Source of the DNA: CAZIWX01 sp964543125
GTDB lineage: Bacteria > Fidelibacterota > UBA8477
Assembly: GCA_964543125.1 (NCBI GenBank)
Contig: CAZIWX010000018.1
Span: forward strand, 1 to 31,146
Direction of reading: 5' to 3'
DNA: 31,146 bases
The translations under genes were made by a program, and so were the position numbers. The notes under the pieces were generated by a model that was given only the letters and a program-made list of their open reading frames with translations, did not search any database and was not told the DNA's origin. Shown here piece by piece: positions 7,703-16,275 of this stretch; the first letter of the stretch is position 1; every line of letters starts with the position of its first letter.

Positions 7703-10495
7703 TTAATGTGCTTCCAACCAATTATCACCAACACCCAAGTCAACTTTAAGCGGGACACTCAGTTTGTGGACATTTTCCATCTTGTTGATGACCAGTTTCT
7801 TAATTTTCTCCATTTCCGATTCCGGTACTTCAAATACCAGTTCATCGTGGACCTGCAAGATCATCATGCTCTCGAACTTATTGGTTTCCAGGGCTGCCTG
7901 GATTTCAATCATGGCCAGCTTAATAATATCGGCGGCAGTCCCTTGAATGGGCATATTGATAGCTACCCGTTCGGCTCCCTCCCGCGTCATACGGTTAGCC
8001 GCATCAATATCAGGAACCGGGCGTCTACGACCGAAAAGGGTCTGTACATATTTGTGTGTACGCGCAAAATCCAGTGTTGTATCGATATACCCGCGGATTC
8101 CGGGATAGGAATTAAAATACTGATCAATCAACTCCAGCGCTTCGTTCCGTGAAATGTCCAATTCGTTGGACATGCGGAAAGGTCCGGCGCCGTACATGAT
8201 CCCGAAATTGACCACTTTGGCTCGCCGGCGCTGCTCAGGGGTAACTTCTGAAGGTAATACGCTGAACACTTTGGCGGCGGTAGTACGATGAATATCTTCA
8301 TTATTTTCAAAGGCTTTGATCAGAGTTTCATCATTTGAGAAATGCGCCATCAAGCGTAATTCCACTTGGCTGTAATCCGCGGAAATCAGTTTCCAGCCGG
8401 ATTTCTGAGGTCGAAAGGCGCGCCGGATCTCTCGTCCCATTTCGGTCCGAATCGGAACATTCTGGAAGTTCGGATTGGTGGAACTAAGACGCCCGGTGGC
8501 GGCAATGGTTTGATTGAAGGAACTATGAATACGCCGGGTTTGGGGGTGCACCAACAACGGAAGGGTATCAGTATAAGTTGACTTGAGTTTAGCAATCCGG
8601 CGATAATCCAAAATGAATTTGGGAAGAGCATATTTTTTAGCCAGTGTCTCTAATACATTCACATCCGTGGAAAAGCCGGTCTTGGTTTTACGAACCGGTG
8701 GAATACTCATCTTTTGGAACAGGATCTGCCCCAATTGTTTGGGACTGTTGATATTGAATAATTCTCCGGCTTCCGCGTGGATTGTCTGCTCCAGCTCATT
8801 TAGTTGACTGGCAAATCCTCGCGAAAGCTCACTTAAGATTTCCGAGTCTACAAAAACACCATCCCACTCCATGCGCATCAGAACCTGCATCAATGGCAAC
8901 TCTATTTTTTCCAACACCGATTCTAATTCCTGCCCGGCGATTTTTTCCATCAGGATATTGGTTAATTGAAAGGCAACGTCGGCATCTTCAGCTGCATAAA
9001 ACGCGATCTTTTTCAAAGGCACGGTGTGCATGGGATAGGCGGAGCCTTTTTTCTCGGGTTTAACACCCAAATCCTCGATCTTTACCGTTTGGTAACTCAG
9101 ATACTGTTGGGCCAGGGCGTCCAGATTGTAGCCCCGGCCCCCCGGATTCACTAAGTAGGCGGCCAGCATGGAATCAAACCTGACGCCTTTGACACGAATG
9201 CCGTAAGCGCTGAGCACGGACAGGTCATATTTCAAATTCTGCCCGGTTTTGGCAATGTTCTCGGCGTTCCAGAAGGGCTTTAAAAGCGATAAGATTTCTT
9301 GGGTGTCAACCGGTGTAAAATCATTCCCCACCGCTTCGGGAAAATGAACCGCTACATAGACTCCCTGATTGATGTCCCAGGAAAACGAAAGACCAACAAT
9401 TTGAGCGTCGTGAGGCTTAAGGCTGGTGGTTTCCAAGTCAAAGGCTACCAGTTTTTGCTGCATTAGGTTTTTTACTAAGGCATTCAGTCCGGGACGATCG
9501 CGAACGATATCATAGTGCTTCTTGATGATTGGGAGCTTGGCGGTACCTGCCGCACCCGGCACGGAATCCAACAGCTTAATAAATGTAAAAAATTCCAATT
9601 CCTGAAATCGGTGCGTCAATTTTTCTTTTTCAATGGCGGTCCGCTTGGATTCCTCCCAATGCAAGTCTAAATCCATATTGGTGCGAATGGTGACCAGATC
9701 TTTTGAGAGCATGGCCAGGTCCCGATTTACCAGTAGTTTCTCTTTCAATTTAGGGTTTTTCACCTCATCAATATGTTCATACAAACCTTCGATGGTTTTA
9801 TAAGTTTGGAGTAGTTTCAAGGCGGTTTTGGGACCCACGCCAGGGACTCCCGGCACATTATCACTGGAATCCCCCATTAAACCCAGCAAATCAATAATGT
9901 TTTCCGGTTCAACACCCCAGTTTTCTTTCACGAAAGCCGGTGTCCACTGGGAATTGTCTTTGGGATTCAAGATCATGACCTGCTCCGTGACCAATTGGGC
10001 AAAATCTTTATCACCCGTGAGAATTTTGACCTGGGCACCATCGGCCGCGGCACGTTTCGCCAAGGTCCCAATGATATCATCCGCCTCAAAACCGGGTTGG
10101 CGCAAAACAGGAATCTTCAGCTCATTCAAGACTTCATCAATCACCGGTAATTGGGCTGCCATTTCATCCGGCATTTTTTCCCGGGTCGCTTTATAAGCCG
10201 CATATTTCGCGTGGCGGAAAGTCTTTTCCTTGGCATCCATGACCACTACCAGATATTCAGGTTGCTGATCGACCAGTAGTTTTAAAATGGAATTGGTAAA
10301 ACCAAAAACGGCACTCACCAACTGTCTTTTAGAATTAAACAACGGATTACGAATAAAAGCGAAGTGAGCCCGGTAGGCCAACGCGGAACCATCAATGAGG
10401 TACAGGGTTTTTTCAGACTTTGGGGTGATATGCTTATCCACCGGCAACGGATCCGTTGGTTTTTCAGGTTCTTGAGAATTGAATAGATCGGTCAT
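7703..10495 (-). CDS. polA: DNA polymerase I
   Basis: This enzyme does repair synthesis and removes RNA primers. The 930-residue protein has three domains. The 5'-3' exonuclease (about residues 28-320) has LYLIDGSALAYRAHFAF, PGFEADDIIG, LTGDKDFAQLV and DSSDNVPGVPGVGPKTA. The 3'-5' exonuclease (about 345-530) keeps the acidic residues VAFDLETTSL, GQNLKYDLSVL and AAEDAD, so proofreading is predicted active, unlike Taq-type enzymes. The polymerase domain shows motif A DYSQVELRLMAHFSND (about 710), motif B RRRAKVVNFGIMYG (about 765) and motif C QVHDELVFEV (about 885). The ATG at 10495 has AGGA about 7-8 bases upstream. The 245 bases between it and comEC hold no gene or convincing terminator that I can recognise. 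Confidence 0.98.
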   Translation of the reverse strand: MTDLFNSQEPEKPTDPLPVDKHITPKSEKTLYLIDGSALAYRAHFAFIRNPLFNSKRQLVSAVFGFTNSILKLLVDQQPEYLVVVMDAKEKTFRHAKYAAYKATREKMPDEMAAQLPVIDEVLNELKIPVLRQPGFEADDIIGTLAKRAAADGAQVKILTGDKDFAQLVTEQVMILNPKDNSQWTPAFVKENWGVEPENIIDLLGLMGDSSDNVPGVPGVGPKTALKLLQTYKTIEGLYEHIDEVKNPKLKEKLLVNRDLAMLSKDLVTIRTNMDLDLHWEESKRTAIEKEKLTHRFQELEFFTFIKLLDSVPGAAGTAKLPIIKKHYDIVRDRPGLNALVKNLMQQKLVAFDLETTSLKPHDAQIVGLSFSWDINQGVYVAVHFPEAVGNDFTPVDTQEILSLLKPFWNAENIAKTGQNLKYDLSVLSAYGIRVKGVRFDSMLAAYLVNPGGRGYNLDALAQQYLSYQTVKIEDLGVKPEKKGSAYPMHTVPLKKIAFYAAEDADVAFQLTNILMEKIAGQELESVLEKIELPLMQVLMRMEWDGVFVDSEILSELSRGFASQLNELEQTIHAEAGELFNINSPKQLGQILFQKMSIPPVRKTKTGFSTDVNVLETLAKKYALPKFILDYRRIAKLKSTYTDTLPLLVHPQTRRIHSSFNQTIAATGRLSSTNPNFQNVPIRTEMGREIRRAFRPQKSGWKLISADYSQVELRLMAHFSNDETLIKAFENNEDIHRTTAAKVFSVLPSEVTPEQRRRAKVVNFGIMYGAGPFRMSNELDISRNEALELIDQYFNSYPGIRGYIDTTLDFARTHKYVQTLFGRRRPVPDIDAANRMTREGAERVAINMPIQGTAADIIKLAMIEIQAALETNKFESMMILQVHDELVFEVPESEMEKIKKLVINKMENVHKLSVPLKVDLGVGDNWLEAH

Positions 10496-10574
10496 GGGAT
10501 TTCCTGCTTTTTAATAGGATAAGATAGGTGCGGGAGACGGTGTGTTGAAGAAAAGGTTTTTCGATTCCCGCCAT

Positions 10575-11300
10575 TCATTCATTCCCGCGGTGAACCTGCA
10601 TCTCCCGGAAAAAATTGATCAGCAGTGTCACCAACTGTGCCCGGAACTCCGGTGCATAAATCAGGTCGTTATGTCCCGCCTTTTCTATCATTTGTAACGG
10701 CGCCTGCAGAACTTCAGCTAATGTCTCAACGCTTTTACGTGGTACGACTCTATCCGCACCGGCGCCAATGATCAGTGTATTGCCAAACCCCTGCGGTAAA
10801 GGCTGAGTCAGGCTGGCAGAGAAGGGGTATTCATCGTCAATAAGGGTTTTGATCAAAATCGAAGATTCTTTCACGGTTCGCTGCCAGAGCTGTTTTTGTA
10901 GCGATTTTGGAGTCGCTGAAGTAAAAAATCGGGGGCGGGTGATAAAATCCGGCAGCAACCAATCATGCTCTAGGAGAAATACAGTAATTTTACTTGAAAG
11001 TAATGAACCGGTTGTGGCGCCATAAGGGGCCGCCAGTATCACGACTTTTTTCACGATCTCCGGACCTAATTCCCGAGCCACCACCCCTGCCAGAGCGCCG
11101 CCCAAGGAATGTCCCAATAGGAATACCGATTCATTTTCCAGTTGCACCATTTCCACCGCTGAGATTAGGGCGGTTTCCAGCGTCGTAAAATCCAAATCCG
11201 GTGCCAGAAGCTGATACGGCCCTTTATTTAAAGAGGTCGCCAGCAATGGCTCCCAGTAAAAACCGCGGACTCCATATCCATGTAAGCAGACGATTTTCAT
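10575..11300 (-). CDS. Alpha/beta hydrolase
   Basis: A 241-residue serine hydrolase of the alpha/beta fold. The oxyanion-hole segment CLHGYGVRG (about residues 5-13), the nucleophile elbow LLGHSLGGALAG (about 100), an acidic residue in IIGAGADRVVPRKS (about 195) and a histidine in IEKAGHNDLIYAP (about 220) form a complete catalytic triad. There is no signal peptide, so it is cytoplasmic. Its ATG overlaps the stop codon of the upstream pantothenate kinase by 4 bases (11297-11300), which implies translational coupling. The substrate cannot be deduced; a thioesterase or carboxylesterase role in acyl or CoA metabolism would fit the neighbour but is only a guess. Confidence 0.88.
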   Translation of the reverse strand: MKIVCLHGYGVRGFYWEPLLATSLNKGPYQLLAPDLDFTTLETALISAVEMVQLENESVFLLGHSLGGALAGVVARELGPEIVKKVVILAAPYGATTGSLLSSKITVFLLEHDWLLPDFITRPRFFTSATPKSLQKQLWQRTVKESSILIKTLIDDEYPFSASLTQPLPQGFGNTLIIGAGADRVVPRKSVETLAEVLQAPLQMIEKAGHNDLIYAPEFRAQLVTLLINFFREMQVHRGNE

Positions 11301-12082
11301 ACCAGACCTTTTAAAACAAGCGCACCCCAGGCAGTAGCATATAATGCATTTTCAGGAACAACCGATTCCAATTTATAGAATGTAAGCGTGTCCCGTATCA
11401 CCCGCATCAATTGGGGATAAAGGGTGCCGCCACCAGTAAGAATCACCGGCTGCTTAGCCGTACCAATTACCGCGGCCGTGATACTGGCTACCACCTCCCC
11501 CACCATCTGGAATAGACCGGCAGCTAAATTCTGTTGAGTGATGTTCCGCACAGGCTGCGTTTTGGCAAAATTACCAGCCGTCAAGTCGGGGGGCAGGCCC
11601 AAGCCGGCCGGATCGGAATAAATATCTCCCACCGTCAGATTCACGGCGTTGGGATCACCTTGCTCAGCCATGGCGTTGAGCCATTCCGGCCGGCATTCAT
11701 CCAGCAGTTGTTGCCCCAAGCCCGGTATGGTTCCGGCACCCACCCCTGTACCGATGAGATGTCTAACCTGGTGGTGGGGAAAATCGACCGCTAAAATGGG
11801 CGTCCCGGACCCCAGCCCCACCACATAGCATTGGTCCAGGCGAGCCAACCGGGCGGCGCCCAGCCCCAGCGCTTTAATTTCCGAAATGATTTCCACGCTC
11901 CCCGGTGTAAATCGTTGTTCCAGCTCACCATACCGGCCACCGGTTAGTAGAATGTGATCAATCTGATCGACAGAAATTTGGGATCGCTGTTCCCAAGGCA
12001 ACCAGGAAAATTCACCAACCGGCCAGCGAATGGTTTTTATGAGTATGCCACCGGTATCCAGAACAAGCGTGGTCAATTTCAT
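11297..12082 (-). CDS. Type II pantothenate kinase (Fumble family)
   Basis: The enzyme phosphorylates pantothenate, the first step of coenzyme A synthesis. The 261-residue sequence follows the staphylococcal/eukaryotic type II pattern. It has an ASKHA-fold phosphate loop (LDTGGILIKT, residues 8-17), LLTGG, a glutamate in SVEIISE that matches the catalytic base position, VVGLGSGTPI, the glycine-rich IGTGVGAGTIPGLGQQLL, NLTVGDIYSDP and PPDLTAGNFAK. The phosphate loop has Ile where Thr is usual after the GG pair. No ribosome binding site is visible before the ATG; the upstream sequence is very AT-rich. Type II enzymes are generally less sensitive or insensitive to CoA feedback, but that is not testable here. 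Another ASKHA sugar or acid kinase is the main alternative, and is less likely given the DLTAGNF match. Confidence 0.82.
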   Translation of the reverse strand: MKLTTLVLDTGGILIKTIRWPVGEFSWLPWEQRSQISVDQIDHILLTGGRYGELEQRFTPGSVEIISEIKALGLGAARLARLDQCYVVGLGSGTPILAVDFPHHQVRHLIGTGVGAGTIPGLGQQLLDECRPEWLNAMAEQGDPNAVNLTVGDIYSDPAGLGLPPDLTAGNFAKTQPVRNITQQNLAAGLFQMVGEVVASITAAVIGTAKQPVILTGGGTLYPQLMRVIRDTLTFYKLESVVPENALYATAWGALVLKGLV

Positions 12083-12201
12083 AGATATATAAATTAAACT
12101 AAATAATACATGATTAGCATGGGCTGTTTAACTGAACCGAAGCCGGCATGTTTCAGCAATAAAAATTAGTTGGCATAATCTCTCCGTATGGATTAACAAA
12201 A

Positions 12202-13512
12202 CTATTTTACCAATTTTCCGAACAATTCATACGGACCGGCCCTGCGAATTTTTACCTGCTCGAAGGTGCCGACTTTTGTATCACCTGTCACATAAACCCG
12301 GTTATCGATCTCGGGCGCATCCCATTGGGTACGGCCGACAAAGGTCCCCGTTTGCTCAATATCCGGCCGATCAATCAGCACTTTCAGCGTTTGACCGATC
12401 AACGCTTCATTCTTTTCGAGAGCGATACTGTACTGCAATTTCATAATCGTATCCTGGCGTTGGAGTTTCAGCTCTTCCGGGACGTCGTCGTTCAAATCCG
12501 CACCACTGGTGCCCTCTTCCTCAGAGTAGGTAAACACCCCCACTCGATCGAATCTCACCTCTTCCAAAAAATCCATGAGAATGTCAAAATCATCCTCGGT
12601 TTCACCCGGGAAACCAACCACGATGGACGTCCGTAAGCGAACATCGGGGATATTAGTTTTAATATCGCGAATCAGCCGCCGTAACCCAGCGTTGTCCAAG
12701 CCGCGTTTCATAGCCCTGAGCATATGGGTAGAGCCGTGTTGCACCGGCAGGTCGATGTAGGGCAACAGGTGTTTCGCGTGAGCGAACACCGGAATGAGTT
12801 TGCGCGAGAAATGGGACGGATGGGCGTAATGCAGACGAATCCAGTCCGGCCCTGTAATTTCATCCAGGGCGGCTAATAATTCATGCAGATATTGCTTCGG
12901 ATGCAAATCCCAGCCATAGGTAGTCGTATCCTGACCGATGACCAGTAATTCTTTTACACCCCGTTTGGCCAGCGTTTTAGCTTCCCTAACCAACGAATTG
13001 ATCGTACGGCTGCGCTGCTTGCCGCGCATAATGGGAATGGAACAAAACGAACACACATTATCGCAGCCTTCCGAAATTTTCAGATAGGCATAATGCGGGG
13101 GTGTCATCAACTTGCGCCGATGTTCCGGATCATCAACCAAATGTTTGCGTTTGGTTACATGACGAAAAATATTTTCAAAGTCTTCCGCCTTGAAAAAAGC
13201 GTCTACTTCAGGTAATTCAGCTTTTAATTCTGTTTGATAACGCGCCGAGAGGCAACCGGCAACCAGCAGCTCCTTCAGTTGGCCGGCTTTCTTTAGTTCA
13301 GCGGTTTCCAGAATGACATCAACCGATTCCTGACGGGCAGGACCAATAAACCCGCAAGTATTGATAATAATGGTGTCCGCTACAGCGGGATCATCCACCA
13401 GTTGCATCCGTGCCCGTTCCAGTCCACCCGCGATAATTTCACTATCAACCGTATTCTTAACACAACCGAGTGAGATAATGTGGATTTTCTTTTTATCTAT
13501 CTTTTCGACCAT
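12202..13512 (-). CDS. rimO: Ribosomal protein S12 (aspartate-C3)-methylthiotransferase RimO
   Basis: RimO adds a methylthio group to the conserved aspartate of ribosomal protein S12 using two iron-sulfur clusters and S-adenosylmethionine. The N-terminal UPF0004 domain has the three cluster cysteines in SLGCVKNTVDSE, NTCGFIGPARQES and VAGCLSARY. The radical-SAM domain has CDNVCSFCSIP (a CxxxCxxC motif). A C-terminal TRAM domain ends the protein, preceded by TQWDAPEIDNRVYV, a motif that marks RimO rather than MiaB. The longest frame begins at a TTG at 13548. I place the start at the ATG at 13512, with AAGG 5 bases upstream; the ATG at 13527 is also possible. It is flanked by about 120 bases of AT-rich DNA before the pantothenate kinase, with no clear terminator. 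Confidence 0.95.
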   Translation of the reverse strand: MVEKIDKKKIHIISLGCVKNTVDSEIIAGGLERARMQLVDDPAVADTIIINTCGFIGPARQESVDVILETAELKKAGQLKELLVAGCLSARYQTELKAELPEVDAFFKAEDFENIFRHVTKRKHLVDDPEHRRKLMTPPHYAYLKISEGCDNVCSFCSIPIMRGKQRSRTINSLVREAKTLAKRGVKELLVIGQDTTTYGWDLHPKQYLHELLAALDEITGPDWIRLHYAHPSHFSRKLIPVFAHAKHLLPYIDLPVQHGSTHMLRAMKRGLDNAGLRRLIRDIKTNIPDVRLRTSIVVGFPGETEDDFDILMDFLEEVRFDRVGVFTYSEEEGTSGADLNDDVPEELKLQRQDTIMKLQYSIALEKNEALIGQTLKVLIDRPDIEQTGTFVGRTQWDAPEIDNRVYVTGDTKVGTFEQVKIRRAGPYELFGKLVK

Positions 13513-13566
13513 TCTGCCCTTTATCATTTCTTCCACCAAAGACACCAAAAAGCACGAATTCCTTTG

Positions 13567-13913
13567 TTAAAAAAATAATTTATTCCCATTCAAGCTTTCC
13601 TGCATGCCAAAATTGATCAACAGTCCCAATCTTAGCTGAATCCCTTGCAGATAATTGATTAAGTGCCCTTAATTCGATTATGATTGCACCGTGGCAAATC
13701 AAATCGCCAATGTTTGTCTTCCTTAGCGGCCAGCTTCGATAAATAATCTGTAATTGCTTCTGGTTTTTTATAAGGTTTATGGCCTTCAATCAATTCCCGT
13801 TCGAGCACTAACTGGTAAACAGCTTCCAGAAACCCGTGCTCTGGTTCCTTGAGAACCTGAATCGCCGCACCAGTGATTTCAAACGCTGCTTCTTTGTAGG
13901 TTAAATTTGTCAT
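13567..13913 (-). pseudogene. Frameshifted GxxExxY-family gene
   Basis: The GxxExxY family consists of proteins of about 125 residues with a proposed nuclease-like fold and unknown function. Pieces of one family member lie in several minus-strand frames. The N-terminal half (13913 inward) reads AIQVLKEPEHGFLEAVYQLV and carries the signature GFLEAVY. The central part reads NIGDLICHGAIIIELRALN, matching the family's ...DLLV...VIVELKAV region, in another frame. The C-terminal GLLINFGMQESLNG, the family's GLLINFG end, lies in a third frame and stops at 13567-13569. At least two frame changes are needed, and the middle is diverged, so this is a decayed gene rather than one sequencing error. It sits alone between rimO and ftsY. 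Confidence 0.75.
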
Positions 13914-14006
13914 CAGATTCTTACATGCTTTTGTTTTTTAACCGAATGCAATTTAGCTCCTCAACATGGTGAATATTTGGGACCTCGTACTTCGGTGAAA
14001 GGTGAT

Positions 14007-14927
14007 TCACCCCTCAAAAATAGCATTCACATATTCCACAACATCAAAGCGTTGGATGTCGTCCGCCTGTTCGCCAATGCCGATGTATTTGACCGGAATG
14101 GATACTTTTTGATTGATGGCAATGGCAATACCACCCTTGGCGGTGCCGTCCAGTTTGGTTAGAAACAGGTGATCCACCGGTGTGACCTTAGAAAATTGTT
14201 GCGCCTGAATGAGGGCATTCTGACCCGTGGTCGCATCAATTACCAGTAAAGTTTCATGAGGTGCATCCGGAATGATTTTTTTCATCACCCGTCGAATTTT
14301 TTTCAGCTCTTCCATGAGATTCTTTTGGGTATGAATCCGGCCCGCCGTATCGATCAACACTACCTCGGTACCACGTGACTTGGCCGCCTGTAAGGCATCA
14401 TAGACCACACCCCCGGGATCTTTCGCGGCTGGGTTGCGGATAAATTGGGAATGAGTGCGCTCCGCCCAAATCTTGAGCTGATTTACGGCAGCTGCGCGAA
14501 AGGTATCACCGGCTACCAGCATGACGGATTTTCCTTCCCGGGAGTACAATCGTGCCAACTTTCCGATGGAAGTAGTTTTTCCGGTGCCATTTACTCCCAC
14601 AATGAGAATGACATGGGGGTGCGCTAATTTCTTAGTGTCCGGCTTGCGATTGCTCAGGCGTTCAACCAGATCATTTTTTAAAGAGTTCAGTACCGATTCA
14701 GCAGTAACCATCCGAGAAGCCGGAAAATTTTTTCGCAAATCCGCTATGAGTTCCAACGCTACATCGACACCCACATCGGCCTGGATCAGAATCTCTTCCA
14801 ATCGTTCCAATAGATCGTCATCCAGTGGTACGCTGCCCGTAAACAATTTGCTGATATTATTGCGGACTAAAGATCGTGTTTTAGTCAGGCGCGTTTTTAA
14901 TTGTGAAAAGATATTTCCCGGAGCCAT
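14007..14927 (-). CDS. ftsY: Signal recognition particle receptor FtsY
   Basis: FtsY is the membrane-associated SRP GTPase that receives ribosome-nascent chain complexes and passes them to SecYEG. The 306-residue protein has the four-helix N domain (about residues 15-90, with LLERLEEILIQADVGVDVAL) and the G domain. Its motifs are GVNGTGKTTSIGKLA (about 111), the SRP-specific VAGDTFRAAA, DTAGRIHT, LVIDATTGQNAL, TKLDGTAKGG and the C-terminal GIGEQADDIQRFD. The acidic A domain found in E. coli is absent, as in many bacteria. AGGA lies about 8 bases before the ATG. It follows pgsA by 99 bases in a cluster with tatC, so two protein-export functions are close together. Confidence 0.98.
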   Translation of the reverse strand: MAPGNIFSQLKTRLTKTRSLVRNNISKLFTGSVPLDDDLLERLEEILIQADVGVDVALELIADLRKNFPASRMVTAESVLNSLKNDLVERLSNRKPDTKKLAHPHVILIVGVNGTGKTTSIGKLARLYSREGKSVMLVAGDTFRAAAVNQLKIWAERTHSQFIRNPAAKDPGGVVYDALQAAKSRGTEVVLIDTAGRIHTQKNLMEELKKIRRVMKKIIPDAPHETLLVIDATTGQNALIQAQQFSKVTPVDHLFLTKLDGTAKGGIAIAINQKVSIPVKYIGIGEQADDIQRFDVVEYVNAIFEG

Positions 14928-15026
14928 ATTCTATTCCTATCGCAGTGTAGATCTCATTATGGGCGTAGTTTTAACATGTGAACCAATCATTCACAAGGAC
15001 TGATTTTATTGGAAAAGATTAAATTA

Positions 15027-15620
15027 TTAGGGGGACGAATGATCGCGTTTCAAATCCACCACAAAATAAATGTAATACAGCCGCATATAAAACAACCAGG
15101 ATACGGTATTAAGCAAAACCGTGAATCCCAAAATATAATAAGACCAGGGATATACCTTGAAAATAAACAGAATGATGGAACTCGCGGTAAATACCAGTGA
15201 CCATTTGCCTGTTCGGTTCGCCTGAAGTTCGCGTTTTGATTGCCGGGTTACCCACAAACCAATGAGTGAGATCATACTGTCCCGGGCGATAATAAAAATG
15301 ATAAACCAGAGCGGGACCGTTGTATTAATGGGCTTGGCGAACAGAAATGCAGCAAAAATTACGACCTTGTCTGCAATGGGATCCAGCATTTTGCCGATAC
15401 GGGTTACATCTTTATACGACCGTGCAAACCAGCCATCGAAAAAATCGGAAAATATGGCCAAAGTCATCCAAAGGATAGCAGCCGTGGGCACCCTCTGATC
15501 CAAGACATACCAGCGATTCAGGTAATAGACAATAGGAATCGACATGAATGCCCGAGCCAATGAAATGGCATTGGGCAGTGTCAGGTATTGTTTGATATTT
15601 GCGGTCTTAAGCGCCTGCAC
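15027..15620 (-). CDS. CDP-alcohol phosphatidyltransferase, PgsA-like
   Basis: This is an inner-membrane enzyme that transfers a phosphatidyl group from CDP-diacylglycerol to an alcohol. The 197-residue protein has the complete catalytic motif D59xxDG63xxAR67x8G76xxxD80xxxD84 and several membrane helices around it. Its size and the order of its helices are those of phosphatidylglycerophosphate synthase (PgsA), making phosphatidylglycerol precursor from glycerol-3-phosphate, the gpsA product. Other CDP-alcohol enzymes cannot be excluded. The start is a GTG at 15620, supported by GGAG 5 bases upstream. It overlaps the end of the upstream ABC ATPase by 14 bases, which indicates coupling. Confidence 0.88.
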   Translation of the reverse strand: MQALKTANIKQYLTLPNAISLARAFMSIPIVYYLNRWYVLDQRVPTAAILWMTLAIFSDFFDGWFARSYKDVTRIGKMLDPIADKVVIFAAFLFAKPINTTVPLWFIIFIIARDSMISLIGLWVTRQSKRELQANRTGKWSLVFTASSIILFIFKVYPWSYYILGFTVLLNTVSWLFYMRLYYIYFVVDLKRDHSSP

Positions 15621-16275
15621 GTAAACTCCGGATACGAAATCGCTGAATCAACTCCGGCGACCCTAGAAATTCCGGGACCGGTCCCTGATGTATAATTCGA
15701 CCAGCTTCAAATCCCAAAACCGTAGCCCGGTGGGCAATCACATCCAATGTGTGGGAGATTATCAGAAAACCGGTCAACTCCATTTGTAAAATATTCAGGT
15801 ATTCATTTACCCACAATGCTTCTTTGGGACTTAATCCAATGGTCGGCTCATCCAAAATCAGGTATCGCGGTTGCAGATACAAGGCGCACGCCAGAGCGGT
15901 ACGACGACGCTCCCCGCCACTCAGCCAACGCAAGGGATAATCCAGCACAAACTTCCGGTCCAGACCCAACTTTTCCAAATTCACAGCCATTTGGGAAGCA
16001 TCATACCCTTGAGGAAAAAGATAATCCAATTGCTCCCGAAGCGTTTCTGCAATAAAAAACTGCCCCATGCTTTGGGGAACATATAGCCAGGGTTCTGATG
16101 CTGGATTTGCAGTTTGCAATAACCCGGCGATCCCCCGCGCCCAGGTTGATTTCCCACTGCCATTACCGCCAACGGCTACTATGCCGCCTGTCATTTCCAG
16201 CTCAAGTGCACCGGTATCCAGCGTAAACCCGCTGCTTTCAAAGGTGAATTGCTGATCCGGGAAATAGGCCTTCAT
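15607..16275 (-). CDS. ECF-type ABC transporter ATP-binding protein (second of a pair)
   Basis: A 222-residue stand-alone nucleotide-binding domain. It shows Walker A GGNGSGKST (residues 36-44), a Q-loop YVPQSMGQFF (Q68), the signature LSGGE (118-122), Walker B YLILDEPTIGLS (138-149) and an intact H-loop histidine (H175 in IISHTL). The residues after the Q-loop and the pairing with a second ATPase resemble CbiO/EcfA proteins of energy-coupling-factor transporters, which import vitamins or metals. No EcfT membrane component or substrate-binding S component is in the window, so the transported compound is unknown. Its ATG overlaps the stop of the other ATPase by 4 bases. Confidence 0.85.
   Translation of the reverse strand: MKAYFPDQQFTFESSGFTLDTGALELEMTGGIVAVGGNGSGKSTWARGIAGLLQTANPASEPWLYVPQSMGQFFIAETLREQLDYLFPQGYDASQMAVNLEKLGLDRKFVLDYPLRWLSGGERRRTALACALYLQPRYLILDEPTIGLSPKEALWVNEYLNILQMELTGFLIISHTLDVIAHRATVLGFEAGRIIHQGPVPEFLGSPELIQRFRIRSLRAGA

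Noticed and set aside
12083..12201. Weak inverted repeat CTGAA/TTCAG as a rimO terminator
   Set aside because: Only five outer pairs, an uncertain interior and no T-tract on the minus strand.
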